The position numbers and the translations under genes were made by a program. The notes below the pieces were generated by a model. The model was not told where the DNA came from. It searched no databases and saw only the letters and a program-made list of their open reading frames with translations. DNA of 64,000 nucleotides from JAEUPI01 sp046348365 (lineage in GTDB: Bacteria > Pseudomonadota > Gammaproteobacteria > Burkholderiales > Burkholderiaceae_C): assembly GCA_046348365.1 (NCBI GenBank), contig JAXMEL010000002.1, forward strand, positions 788,185-852,184. The letters are read 5' to 3'. Shown here one piece after another: positions 19,036-27,755 of the stretch; the stretch's first letter is position 1; the number at the start of each line of letters is the position of its first letter.

Positions 19036-21765
19036 TCAGTGCGTGATGGCTCGCCGCAGCTGGGCGGCCACGTCGAGCCCATCGAGTTTGCGTTCGACCA
19101 TGACGAATACGCAGCGGCCTGCGCTCGCTCGTGCCCAGGCGCTTCCGATGGCACGCTTTTCGCGCGAGTCGTCGTTGGTGGCGTAGGCCTCGCCTTTGTA
19201 CTCGACGACAAACAGACGGCCGTCGTTCAGTTCGGCCACGAAGTCGGGATAGAAGTAGTCGCTCGCCGTCGGCAGCCAGAAGGAGAAATTCTCCTGCTTC
19301 TCGATATTGCGCACCCAATGCTTGACCTCGGCCATCGCATCGAGTGCCTTCGCGCACTCGAACTCCTCGCCCTTGGCCTTGAGCGAATGGATCACCTCGA
19401 AGTAGTGCTTGCCGAAGGAGTAGCGGCCGACGTAAGGCTGGCGGGCCGGGTAGACACCCGGCTTGAAGCTGAATTGCCAGGCCGGCGCGAGCCCCGTGGT
19501 CCAGCCGTCGGGCGCCATGCCCTCGAGCACCAGCTGGTCGAAGCCGCGACGGCGCGCGCGTTCGCGCAGATCGTCGATACGCCGGGAAGCTGCCTGCGCC
19601 ACGATCTGCCGCGCGCGCAGCAGTGAGGTCAGGCTGTGGCCGGCCTGAGAGCACAGGCTTCCCACGAGCGCCGCTGTCCACGCGCGCAGCTCTGCTTCGG
19701 TCAATCCGGGTTGCCGCAGCGCCTGCACCAGCCAGTGCACGAGGTCGGTCTCGGTTGCGTCCATCGCTACCGCGTCGAGCGAGAGCTGAGCGTCGTCAGC
19801 CGCCTTGCGCAGCGCCACGCGCTGGTCGTTCATGTAGATCTCGAACAGGTCGTTCTGTTCGGTCATGCGCAGCCCCGGCAAGTCGGGCCGCGGATCGCTG
19901 CGGCGAAGATCGAACGCCACGATCTCGGCCAGCGTCTCGCGCTCGAACAGCTGCATCTCCACCTGCGCACCCGGCTGGCCCACGCACAGACGCGGCAACG
20001 GCGCGAACGGCACCCCACGCTGGGCCGGCGCGCGCAGCGCACGGCAGCACTCGTTGTGCAGCGCCACCTGCGCCGCCACCGCTTCGCGCTCGGAGGTCGG
20101 CAGGGCCGACATCACGCGGCCGAGCGTGGCGTCGGACACTTCGCCGGCCATGCGCACCCGCGCGGGTTCGTTGGCGGACGGCGCCGCGATCACCTGCACA
20201 TCGGGCTCGTTGTTCAGTGCAAGTGCCGCAGACGCCGGCACGGTGATCGTGAGCACCGGCGCGGGCGCGTTCGCCGGCCCGGGCGCATCCGCTGTGAAGA
20301 GATCACCCACCCCCGGGTCGGGCAGCAGCGCGGTGGCCGCGTCGAACTTCTCGAACCCCATGCCCTGCACCATGCGATCGGCCAGTGCCGTCGCCGCCTC
20401 GCTGAAGCTGCGCGCCACCACGTGCGCATAGGCACGGTTCAGCGCCGGGCTGCGGCGCCGCGCCGCAAAGGGCATGCGCAGCACGCGGCCGAGCAGTTGC
20501 TCCACGTCCTTGCCCGAACGCACGTTCTGCAGCGAGCACAGCACGTAGGCGAAGGAGCAGTCCCAACCCTCTTTCAGCGCCTCGACGGTGATGACGAAGC
20601 GCACCGCGCACGCGGAGTCGAACAGGTCGATACCGTCGAGTCCGCGCTGGTCGCCGGTGGCGATGACCACCTCGTCTTCGCGCGCGAGCTTCTCCGTCAG
20701 CAAGTGGGCACGCAGCTTCTCGGGTGCTACCTCGCCGCTCTTGTCCTCGGCCTGGAACAGCACGATCGGTCGCAGGTAGCGATCCTCGTGCCCGGCCTCG
20801 GATTCGAGCTGTCGGCGGCGAAGCACGGCATCGCGCACCGCGCCGGTCCATTCGCGGTGCTCGGCCAGCATGACCGGCAGCTTGATCATGTCCTCGGCCT
20901 GCAGCTCGCGCGCGCTCACGCTGTACAGCACGTTGGTCTTCTTCGGCACCGGCGTGGCGGTGAGTTCGAGGATCGCGCTCGGGCCCAGGCGGCGCAGCGT
21001 CGCGAAGGTGGTGTCGGTCTTGGCGTTGTGCGCCTCATCCACCACCACCAGCGGGCGCAGCAGCGCCAGCAGGTTGGCCAGCGAGTGCTTCACGCGCCCG
21101 AGGTCGGCACGTGTAAGGTGGCCTTGCTGATACTCGGCGAGGTCGGCCTCGCTCACCGTCTCCAGGGCCGCGAACACAGCCGGCGGCGCCACGCCGCGCA
21201 GGAAAGCAAAGTGCGGATCGAAGGCCTCGCTGAAGGCGTAGACGTTGCGCCCCTGAGTCTGCTGGACGCGGAAGCTCTGCATCGTGGCCACCAGCACGAT
21301 CGCCTTGTGCCCGAAGTCCTGCGGCGCGATGGTGGCCGCGGCATCGAGGTCGAGCACGGCGAACGCTTGGCCGTAGGCCGCCTGCAGTGCCGCGCGGTAG
21401 GCGTGGCCCGGCTGCTGCAGCGCGCGCAGCGTCTGATCGCGGATAGTGGTGGAGGGGACCAGCCACAGCGCCACGGGAAAGTCGGCTTGCCGCCAGGTGC
21501 GCGCCATCAGCGCGATCGCGTGCGAGGCCAGCAGCGTCTTGCCGCCGCCGGTGGGAATGCGCAGGCACACGCAGGGCGTGTCGCCGAAGGCGCCGGCCTG
21601 GTAGGGCACAGCCGCGCGCAGGGCCTCGTCGGTGTCGGCGGTCTGGCGCTGCTGTTCCTGCGCCCAGGCCGCGGCCAGTGAGCCGCTGTCGCGTGCGCCG
21701 GCGAGAAAGCGCTCCAGGCTGGCCAGCGCCTGCTCCTGGTAGGTCTTGAGGCTGAGTGTTGGCAT
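19036..21765 (-). CDS. res: Type III-like restriction enzyme Res subunit (helicase-nuclease)
   Basis: A 909-residue superfamily 2 helicase with a C-terminal nuclease, close in size to type III Res subunits. Seen: Q-like start (TLSLKTYQEQAL), Walker A PTGGGKT at residues 71-77, DEAH at 243-246, TATPVPKK (motif III) near 266, and motif VI-like QLLGRVLRMPF near 425. A PD-ExK nuclease signature near the C-terminus (FYPDF about 838-842, then VVEYKG about 852-857) fits DNA cleavage. It is the last gene of the mod / AlbA_2 / res locus, 112 bases after the AlbA_2 gene. That gap carries a repeat array, so res may have its own promoter. It begins MPTL, as does Mod. Confidence 0.9.
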   Translation of the reverse strand: MPTLSLKTYQEQALASLERFLAGARDSGSLAAAWAQEQQRQTADTDEALRAAVPYQAGAFGDTPCVCLRIPTGGGKTLLASHAIALMARTWRQADFPVALWLVPSTTIRDQTLRALQQPGHAYRAALQAAYGQAFAVLDLDAAATIAPQDFGHKAIVLVATMQSFRVQQTQGRNVYAFSEAFDPHFAFLRGVAPPAVFAALETVSEADLAEYQQGHLTRADLGRVKHSLANLLALLRPLVVVDEAHNAKTDTTFATLRRLGPSAILELTATPVPKKTNVLYSVSARELQAEDMIKLPVMLAEHREWTGAVRDAVLRRRQLESEAGHEDRYLRPIVLFQAEDKSGEVAPEKLRAHLLTEKLAREDEVVIATGDQRGLDGIDLFDSACAVRFVITVEALKEGWDCSFAYVLCSLQNVRSGKDVEQLLGRVLRMPFAARRRSPALNRAYAHVVARSFSEAATALADRMVQGMGFEKFDAATALLPDPGVGDLFTADAPGPANAPAPVLTITVPASAALALNNEPDVQVIAAPSANEPARVRMAGEVSDATLGRVMSALPTSEREAVAAQVALHNECCRALRAPAQRGVPFAPLPRLCVGQPGAQVEMQLFERETLAEIVAFDLRRSDPRPDLPGLRMTEQNDLFEIYMNDQRVALRKAADDAQLSLDAVAMDATETDLVHWLVQALRQPGLTEAELRAWTAALVGSLCSQAGHSLTSLLRARQIVAQAASRRIDDLRERARRRGFDQLVLEGMAPDGWTTGLAPAWQFSFKPGVYPARQPYVGRYSFGKHYFEVIHSLKAKGEEFECAKALDAMAEVKHWVRNIEKQENFSFWLPTASDYFYPDFVAELNDGRLFVVEYKGEAYATNDDSREKRAIGSAWARASAGRCVFVMVERKLDGLDVAAQLRRAITH

Positions 21766-21802
21766 TTCGGCGCTGGACGGCGGTGGGCGTCAGTGCGCCC
21801 CC

Positions 21803-21918
21803 GATTGGCGGGTCGATTGACGGGAACGATACCGATTGGCGGAACAAAATGTCTTACAAATCAATGGCTTAGTCATCTTATTGGCGGCCGATTGGCGGCC
21901 GTGCTTCACGATTGGCGG
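21803..21918 (-). repeat. Duplicated triplet of CCGCCAATC repeats before res
   Basis: Six copies of a 9-base unit (CCGCCAATC on the minus strand) lie at plus-strand starts 21803, 21815 (one mismatch), 21834, 21879 (first base differs), 21890 and 21910. They form two triplets with almost equal internal offsets (0, 12, 31 and 0, 11, 31), near one and three helical turns. An AT-rich core of about 37 bases (21843-21879) lies between them. The second triplet runs into the 3' end of the AlbA_2 gene. The layout suggests operator sites around a res promoter or a recent duplication. Function is inferred. Confidence 0.8.
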
Positions 21919-23629
21919 CTTCCGTCAGCGCCCATTGCGCACCCCGCGTCCGCTTGCCCACGTTGACGATCAAGCCGGACTCGCGCATGGACTGCAACAG
22001 GCGCCGCACGTAGTCGCGTCGTTCGGCCTCGATTGCCAGCACGCCGGGCAGTTTGGGCAGCAAGAGTGCATCAATCTTGCTGCGTGGCTGCGGGCCGGTG
22101 GCCAGCAGCTTGCGAACCAACGCCTTGAAGTGGTCCTCATCCAGCCCACGTCGCTCGACGTACTCGACTTCGTTGCCGGTCAGGGCAGCCACTGAAGCCG
22201 ACACCGTCAGCCGCGACAGACGACCTTCGACCAACCCGCGTGCGCGCAGTGCCTTGGCCTGCATCGCATCGATGGGAAGCCCCTTCTGCACGCGGTCGAG
22301 CTGGATCGCCTGTTCGAGCGTGATGTCGCGGTCGCTCATCAGCGCGCGCACGTAGTTCGGGTCGATGACCTTGCCATGAATGCGCACCGACACCGAAGGT
22401 GGATCGTTCGCAAGCGTGAAGTCCGGCAGCGGGAAGAAGCGCTGGCGCTGAATGCGGAACATCTTCGGCAGCCCGCTGTTGATGGTCTCGATCAAGTCCA
22501 GTTCGACCATTGCATCGGCCAAGCAGGCATTGCGGTAGCGATGCTCGGGCTGCTGCGCCATCAGTACTCGCTCCACTGACCCCGGCAGGAACGCGCCAAG
22601 GTTGAAGAAAGTCAGCGTCGACGGCGACTCGCACACGCGCACCCGCCCGCCCTGCGTGTAGTCCTGATGTGCGATGCAGTTGTGAAGCGCCTCGCGCAAC
22701 ACCCAGTCGTCGTAGTTGGGCAAGTTCAGCGGCGCGAGCTGCCCCGGTGGCAGCAGCGGCACATCGACGATGCGGATGCAGTCGACCAGCGCGTCGATCG
22801 CCAACAGCAGCGGCAGGCCGAAGTGGCGCGGTTGCGCCGCCTCTTGACCAGCGTGGTCCACGAGAAGCCAGGTCAACCGGGGCCGCGGCCCGGCGAGCAA
22901 CATCGCTGCTTCCGGCCGGCCCAGCAGCAGCAGCGCAGCCCGGGTCAGGCTACCGTCTTGCGCCAGCCGCAATCGGTGCACAAACTCGCGATCGTCCCAA
23001 AGCGCTTCTTCGGCCAACACATGGGCGTGTGAAGCATGGCGCCGGCGGTACAGCTCGCGCGCGCGCGTCATGGCCCGCGGGTCGATCATCCCCACGTCGG
23101 CATGGACCAGCCCTGCTGACCAGTCGCTCGATGCGGCCTGCGCGCGAATCGCCTCGAGCTCGTGCAGCGCCAGCGCTCCGAGCGACTCACCATCGCGGCC
23201 GTAGAAATGGCCCTTCCAGGCCACCGGCATCCCTGCTGGGGCGGCCGGCACGCGCCGCATCGCCACCACTGATCCTGCTGCGCACTCGGCGTGCGCGACC
23301 TGCACCGCGTCGGCAAGCGAAACGGTCGGCGACGTGCCCTCGGCAATCAAGCGCTTGAGCCGGTTGCGGTGCGTCGTGTCGAGCGCGAAGCGAGTTCCGC
23401 ACACCGGGCGCAGACCAGTCGCCGCGTCGCGGCGATCCATGACGCCGAGCACGAGCCATCCGGCAGCGCGGCCGGCGAGACTCGCCTCGTTTGCCAGTGC
23501 CGATACATAGCGTCCCAACTCGTCGGTGTCGAGGTTCTCACGTGCGGACTTGAACTCCAGCCACTCGGTCTCCGCCGGCAGGGCGCGCCAGACCTCGAGC
23601 TCTGCCGACGGGTCGAAGTCGCCGTTCAT
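21878..23629 (-). CDS. AlbA_2 (Schlafen-like) / GHKL-ATPase protein of the restriction locus
   Basis: A 583-residue protein of the AlbA_2 plus HATPase_c_4 family (COG2865-like). The N-terminal AlbA_2 domain (about residues 15-130) has TEWLEFKSAR at 21-30 and a VLGVMD strand. The middle part contains the GHKL-like N box REALHNCIAHQDY near 310-322, followed by LTFFNLGAFLPG. The C-terminus (about 470-575) looks like winged-helix DNA-binding segments. Such proteins are called transcriptional regulators or nucleic-acid-binding ATPases and recur in defence islands. The ATG overlaps the mod stop (ATGA), so the two are translationally coupled. It may regulate or act with the restriction enzymes. That role is inference. 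Confidence 0.85.
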   Translation of the reverse strand: MNGDFDPSAELEVWRALPAETEWLEFKSARENLDTDELGRYVSALANEASLAGRAAGWLVLGVMDRRDAATGLRPVCGTRFALDTTHRNRLKRLIAEGTSPTVSLADAVQVAHAECAAGSVVAMRRVPAAPAGMPVAWKGHFYGRDGESLGALALHELEAIRAQAASSDWSAGLVHADVGMIDPRAMTRARELYRRRHASHAHVLAEEALWDDREFVHRLRLAQDGSLTRAALLLLGRPEAAMLLAGPRPRLTWLLVDHAGQEAAQPRHFGLPLLLAIDALVDCIRIVDVPLLPPGQLAPLNLPNYDDWVLREALHNCIAHQDYTQGGRVRVCESPSTLTFFNLGAFLPGSVERVLMAQQPEHRYRNACLADAMVELDLIETINSGLPKMFRIQRQRFFPLPDFTLANDPPSVSVRIHGKVIDPNYVRALMSDRDITLEQAIQLDRVQKGLPIDAMQAKALRARGLVEGRLSRLTVSASVAALTGNEVEYVERRGLDEDHFKALVRKLLATGPQPRSKIDALLLPKLPGVLAIEAERRDYVRRLLQSMRESGLIVNVGKRTRGAQWALTEAANREARPPIGRQ

Positions 23630-25152
23630 CGTCCCACCAGCTCGTACGGGATCTGCCGAAACACGATGCCCTCGGCCGCCAGTCGTGCCGGCCCCAGGCG
23701 GCAGGCCTCGGCATAGACCACCTTCGGCCCGCTGTGTGGCACCACGGCCTCGAGGGCCTGCAGCACCGCCAGCGTGAGCACGTTGCCGCCGTCGGGCCGG
23801 CGGTCGCCGAGGATGCCGTTGTAGAGCAGGTAGATCGCGCGCCCGTCGTGCGTACCGACGAGCGGCGTACCTGCCACCGCGCCGGGCACCGGGCTCACGT
23901 AGGCGCTGCGCGTCTCCTGCTGCCACACGTGCGCGGCCAGCGCGGCGAAGCGCACCTGCGGGTCGATGCGGCCGGCCGCGTCGAACACCGGCGCGCCCAG
24001 GCGGAAATAGCGAAAGCCGCCGCCGCCTTGCCAGCCGACGGCCGCGCTGATGCCGCCTTGCTCGCCGGCCACGACCTTCTCCAGCCGAGGCAGGCAATGC
24101 GTGGCCGCGTGCTCGCCCATCTCGATGCCGATCCAGCGCCGGCCCATCTTGTGCGCGACGGCGGCAGTGGTGCCGCTGCCGAGGAAGGAGTCGAGGACGA
24201 GGTCGTTGGGGTTCGTGGCGATCTCGAGCGCCCGCTTCACCAGGCGCTCCGGCTTCGGAGTGGTGAACGATGCAGCGTCCGGGAAGAGCGCCCGCATTTC
24301 GTTCTTAGACGTTCGGTTGCTCCCAACATCGTCTTTGCTCCAGAACGTTCGCGGCACGAGGTTGCCGACCTCCGACAGATAGCGCTTGATGCTGGGTCGC
24401 GCATCGCCAGTAGGTCCCCACCATACGCGACCCTCAGCGTCGAGCTCGCGCAGCTTCTCTTCAGACACCCGCCAGAACCGGCCGGGCGGTGGAGCGAAGG
24501 TTCGGCCTGTCGGTCCCGCAATGCTGTACTGGCCACGCGAGTACGGCTTGTTCGCATACGGATCACCCGGAAGCCAAGGTCCGCGCTCGTCGTTGTCTGG
24601 GTTGCTGTAGATCGAGTTCGCTTCTTCCGTTCGTTCCAATCTCGTCGGCACCCAGTCTGGTTGCAGCGAGTACACGAACATGTAGTCGTGATCCGAAGAG
24701 AACTGCCTTGCAGAATTTCGCGGTGAATCGGCTTTCTGCCAGATCACTGCGTCAACGAAGCAGCTTCGCCCGAACACCTCATCCATCAACACCTTGAGGT
24801 AGTGCCCCTCGTTGTCGTCGATGGTCACCCAGATGCTGCCGTCCTCGCGCAGGAACTCGCGCAGCAGCTGCAGCCGCGGCAGCATCATCGTCAGCCACTG
24901 GCTGTGCTCGAGGTTGTCGTCGTAGTGCTCGAACGCGCTCTTCGTGTTGTACGGCGGGTCGATGAAGATGCACTTCACCTGGCCGCGGTACAGCGGCAGC
25001 AGCGCCTTCAGCGCGTCGAGGTTGTCGCCTTGCACGAGCAGGTTGCGAACATCGCCGTCGCCGTGTGCCGACACGGGCTCCAGCATCCGGTAGGGGACTT
25101 GGTGGGCGATTCGGAAGGCAGCGTCGCGGTTCAACCAGTCCAGGGTCGGCAT
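23626..25152 (-). CDS. mod: Site-specific DNA methyltransferase (Mod, beta class)
   Basis: A 508-residue amino-methyltransferase with the beta-class order of motifs: DPPY at residues 65-68 first, a variable target-recognition region (about 140-300), then FLGSGTT near 322-328. The last 130 residues form an extra domain not needed for catalysis. It probably methylates adenine N6 (or cytosine N4) to protect DNA from Res. It is shorter than classical type III Mod proteins. The gene starts 45 bases after comM and overlaps the AlbA_2 gene. Bases about 24560-24780, in the target-recognition part, are visibly less GC-rich than the surroundings, a possible sign of transfer. Confidence 0.92.
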   Translation of the reverse strand: MPTLDWLNRDAAFRIAHQVPYRMLEPVSAHGDGDVRNLLVQGDNLDALKALLPLYRGQVKCIFIDPPYNTKSAFEHYDDNLEHSQWLTMMLPRLQLLREFLREDGSIWVTIDDNEGHYLKVLMDEVFGRSCFVDAVIWQKADSPRNSARQFSSDHDYMFVYSLQPDWVPTRLERTEEANSIYSNPDNDERGPWLPGDPYANKPYSRGQYSIAGPTGRTFAPPPGRFWRVSEEKLRELDAEGRVWWGPTGDARPSIKRYLSEVGNLVPRTFWSKDDVGSNRTSKNEMRALFPDAASFTTPKPERLVKRALEIATNPNDLVLDSFLGSGTTAAVAHKMGRRWIGIEMGEHAATHCLPRLEKVVAGEQGGISAAVGWQGGGGFRYFRLGAPVFDAAGRIDPQVRFAALAAHVWQQETRSAYVSPVPGAVAGTPLVGTHDGRAIYLLYNGILGDRRPDGGNVLTLAVLQALEAVVPHSGPKVVYAEACRLGPARLAAEGIVFRQIPYELVGR

Positions 25153-25197
25153 GGCGGCGATTGTGCCGTCGCTCGTTACCCAGGTTGCGGCGCCGCG

Positions 25198-26730
25198 CTA
25201 CGCGCTCGGCAGCCCGCGCCGCAACTGCATTGCCTCGGCCAGATGGCCGACGCCGATGTTGGCTGCACCCGCGAGGTCGGCGATCGTTCGCGCGACCTTC
25301 AATGTGCGGTGCAGGCTGCGCCCCGACCAGCCCAGGCGCTGCGCCGCCTGCTCGGCAAAGGCGCTGGCCTCGCGGTCGAGCGCACAGTGTTCATCGATGT
25401 CGGCCGGCTGCAGGTCGGCGTTCACGAGACGTTGCCGTGCGAGCTGCCGGTCGCGTGCCGCTGCGACGCGTGCGGCCACCACGCTCGATGATTCGCCGCT
25501 GCGTTCGCGCGACAGCATGTCGCCGGGGCTGACCCCGGCGACCTCGAAGCGCAGGTCGATGCGATCGAGCAGCGGGCCCGAGATGCGGCCCTGGTAGCGC
25601 GCGATCTGGTCCGGCGTGCAGCGGCAGCTCTGCGGCGCCGCCGCGCCGGCGCCCAGCCAGCCGCAGGGGCAGGGGTTCATCGCCGCCACGAGTTGGAAGC
25701 GCGCGGGGAACTGCGCCTGCCGCGCCGCGCGCGAGATCGTGATGCGGCCGGATTCGAGCGGCTCGCGCAGGCTCTCCAGCGTGCTGCGCGCGAACTCGGG
25801 CAGCTCGTCGAGGAACAGCACGCCGCCATGCGCGAGCGAGATCTCGCCCGGCCGCGGCGGCGAGCCGCCGCCCACCAGCGCCACCGCGCTCGCGCTGTGG
25901 TGCGGTGAACGCACCGGCCGCTGGCGCCACGCCGCTGCGTCGAAGCCGGCCTGCGACAGGCCCTGCAGCGCGGCGCTGGCGAGCGCTTCGTCTTCGCTCA
26001 TCGGCGGCAGCAGCGCGGGCAAACGCTGCGCGAGCATCGACTTGCCGCTGCCCGGCGGGCCGATCATCAGCACGCTGTGGCCGCCGGCCGCGGCGATCTC
26101 GAGTGCGCGCTTGGCGGTGGCCTGGCCTTTCACGTCGGCGAGGTCCGGCACCGCGGCCGCGCATGTCTCTTCGCGCAGCGGCTGCGCGCGCGGCAGCGCC
26201 GGTGCGTCGGGCTCGACGCGCAGCGACTGCACCACCTCGAGCAGATGGCTCGCGCTGCGCACGTCGAGCTCGCGCACCAGCGCGGCCTGCGGTGCGCTGG
26301 CCGCGGGCAGCACCAGCGTGCGCGCACTGCGCTGGCGGCGCATCGCCAACGCGAGCGCGAGCGCGCCGCGCACCGGCCTCAGCTCGCCGGCCAGCGACAG
26401 CTCGCCGGCGAACTCGTGCGCGGCGAGCTTGCCCGCGTCGAGCTGGCCGTCGGCGGCCAGGATGCCGAGCGCGATCGGCAGGTCGAAGCGGCCCGAATCC
26501 TTCGGCAGGTCGGCCGGCGCGAGGCTCACCGTGATGCGCTTGTTGTGCGGGAAGGCGAAGCCGCTGGTGGCCAGCGCCGCGCGCACGCGCTCGCGCGACT
26601 CCTTCACCTCGGTGTCGGCGAGCCCCACCAGCGTGAAGCTCGGCAACCCGTTGGCCAGGTGCACCTCGACCTGCACCTCGGGCGCGTCGAGTCCGTCGAG
26701 CGCGCGGCTGGCGATCACGGCCAGGGACAT
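25198..26730 (-). CDS. comM: ComM/YifB Mg-chelatase-like AAA+ helicase
   Basis: A 510-residue protein, normal length for ComM. The N-terminal ChlI-like domain (about residues 20-140) begins SLAVIASRALDGLDAP. The AAA+ core has Walker A GPPGSGKSM near 222-230 and GGVLFLDELPEF near 300, and the family signature MNPCPCGW is present, followed by the C-terminal Mg-chelatase domain. ComM is a hexameric branch-migration helicase needed for integration of taken-up DNA during natural transformation. The gene is intact, although comM is a favoured insertion target for genomic islands in other bacteria. The restriction locus follows directly and could be co-transcribed. Confidence 0.95.
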   Translation of the reverse strand: MSLAVIASRALDGLDAPEVQVEVHLANGLPSFTLVGLADTEVKESRERVRAALATSGFAFPHNKRITVSLAPADLPKDSGRFDLPIALGILAADGQLDAGKLAAHEFAGELSLAGELRPVRGALALALAMRRQRSARTLVLPAASAPQAALVRELDVRSASHLLEVVQSLRVEPDAPALPRAQPLREETCAAAVPDLADVKGQATAKRALEIAAAGGHSVLMIGPPGSGKSMLAQRLPALLPPMSEDEALASAALQGLSQAGFDAAAWRQRPVRSPHHSASAVALVGGGSPPRPGEISLAHGGVLFLDELPEFARSTLESLREPLESGRITISRAARQAQFPARFQLVAAMNPCPCGWLGAGAAAPQSCRCTPDQIARYQGRISGPLLDRIDLRFEVAGVSPGDMLSRERSGESSSVVAARVAAARDRQLARQRLVNADLQPADIDEHCALDREASAFAEQAAQRLGWSGRSLHRTLKVARTIADLAGAANIGVGHLAEAMQLRRGLPSA

Positions 26731-26798
26731 TCTCGTGCCTCTCCTCCCCGGCGCCGATTGTGCGGCAGGCACCGGCGGCCCCCGGCATCGAGCGCGCG

Positions 26799-26815
26799 GG
26801 CACCAAACGAGTGCC
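26799..26815 (+). promoter_or_regulatory. Candidate NtrC binding site
   Basis: The inverted repeat GGCAC-N7-GTGCC has the half-sites (GCAC, GTGC) and seven-base spacing of the NtrC enhancer consensus TGCAC-N7-GTGCA. It sits about 105 bases before the -24 element of the sigma-54 promoter, a usual enhancer distance. A second, looser GGCAC-N4-GTGCC palindrome lies near 26889-26902. Confidence 0.6.
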
Positions 26816-26919
26816 GGCATCCGCGCGTCGGCGTCGAAACGGTGCGGCGATCGCGATGCGTGCGCCCCAACGCGGGCCCGGGCCCCGCGGCACCGGCGTG
26901 CCGCCATGGGTCACGGCCC

Positions 26920-26936
26920 TTGGCACGGAAGCTGCA
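26920..26936 (+). promoter_or_regulatory. Sigma-54 promoter of the porin-glnK-amtB operon
   Basis: TTGGCACGGAAGCTGCA matches the -24/-12 consensus TGGCAC-N5-TTGCA at most positions. The invariant GG (26922-26923) and GC (26934-26935) are exactly ten bases apart. Transcription would start near 26947, leaving a leader of about 40 bases to the ATG at 26987. Sigma-54 control fits nitrogen-regulated genes. Confidence 0.85.
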
Positions 26937-26986
26937 AACACCGGCTGCAGCGATTTCCAACGTCGTCCACAAGGAGTGCTCCGAAC

Positions 26987-27709
26987 ATGACACCGCATAC
27001 GCTCGCTCGCCTGGCGCTGGCCTGCGCCGCGCTGCTGGCCGCACCGGCTTTCGCCGACGGCCTCAGCGCCAACGTGGCGCTGGCCACCAAGTACAAGTAC
27101 CGCGGCCAGGACCAGAGCGACCCCACGAAGGACGCGGTGCCCGCGATCCAGGGCGGCTTCGACTACGCGCTCGGCGGCTTCTACGTCGGCAACTGGAACT
27201 CCAGCGTCTCGTTCGCCAACGCCCTCTCGGGCCGGACCATCGGCACCGAGATGGACCTCTACGGCGGCTACAAGGGCAAGGTCTCGGTGCTCGACTACGA
27301 CGTCGGGCTGCTGCAGTACTACTACCCGGGCAGCGGCGGCTCGCTGTTCAACACCACCGAGCTGTACGGCCAGCTCGGCTGGCTGTTCATCACCGCCAAG
27401 TACTCGCTGACGGTCTCGGATCGGTACTTCGGCTGGAGCGACGCCAGGAACACCGGCTATCTCGACGTCTCGGCCAACTACGAGATCGCCAAGGGCCTCA
27501 CGCTCAACGGCCACGTCGGGCAGACGCTGTTCGCGAGCGGGGCCAAGTCGGCCGGCGCGGCGAACTACACCGACTACAAGCTCGGCGCCACCTACGACTT
27601 CGGCGGCGGGCTCACGCTGGCCGGCGCCTTCGTCGGCGCCGACAAGAAGAACGTCTACGGCGACATCAACAAGGGCCGCGTGATCGTCACGCTCGGCAAG
27701 AGCCTGTGA
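26987..27709 (+). CDS. TorF family putative porin (TIGR02001)
   Basis: A 240-residue outer-membrane protein with a Sec signal (residues 1-23, cleavage after PAFA) and a beta-strand-rich body alternating aromatic and polar residues, starting SANVALATKYKYRGQD as in the TIGR02001 family. It is first in the operon before glnK and amtB, under a sigma-54 promoter, which suggests it helps ammonium or other small nitrogen compounds cross the outer membrane. That is inference from context; the transport specificity of the family is unproven. An AAGGAG ribosome site lies nine bases before the ATG. Confidence 0.9.
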   Translation: MTPHTLARLALACAALLAAPAFADGLSANVALATKYKYRGQDQSDPTKDAVPAIQGGFDYALGGFYVGNWNSSVSFANALSGRTIGTEMDLYGGYKGKVSVLDYDVGLLQYYYPGSGGSLFNTTELYGQLGWLFITAKYSLTVSDRYFGWSDARNTGYLDVSANYEIAKGLTLNGHVGQTLFASGAKSAGAANYTDYKLGATYDFGGGLTLAGAFVGADKKNVYGDINKGRVIVTLGKSL

Positions 27710-27755
27710 GGGCGGATGCGCGGCCGCGCGCGCGCGGAATCGACAGGAGGGTGTC

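Noticed and set aside
21803..21918. CRISPR-like array.
   Set aside because: Units are only 9 bases, spacing is 11-45 bases, and no cas genes are nearby.
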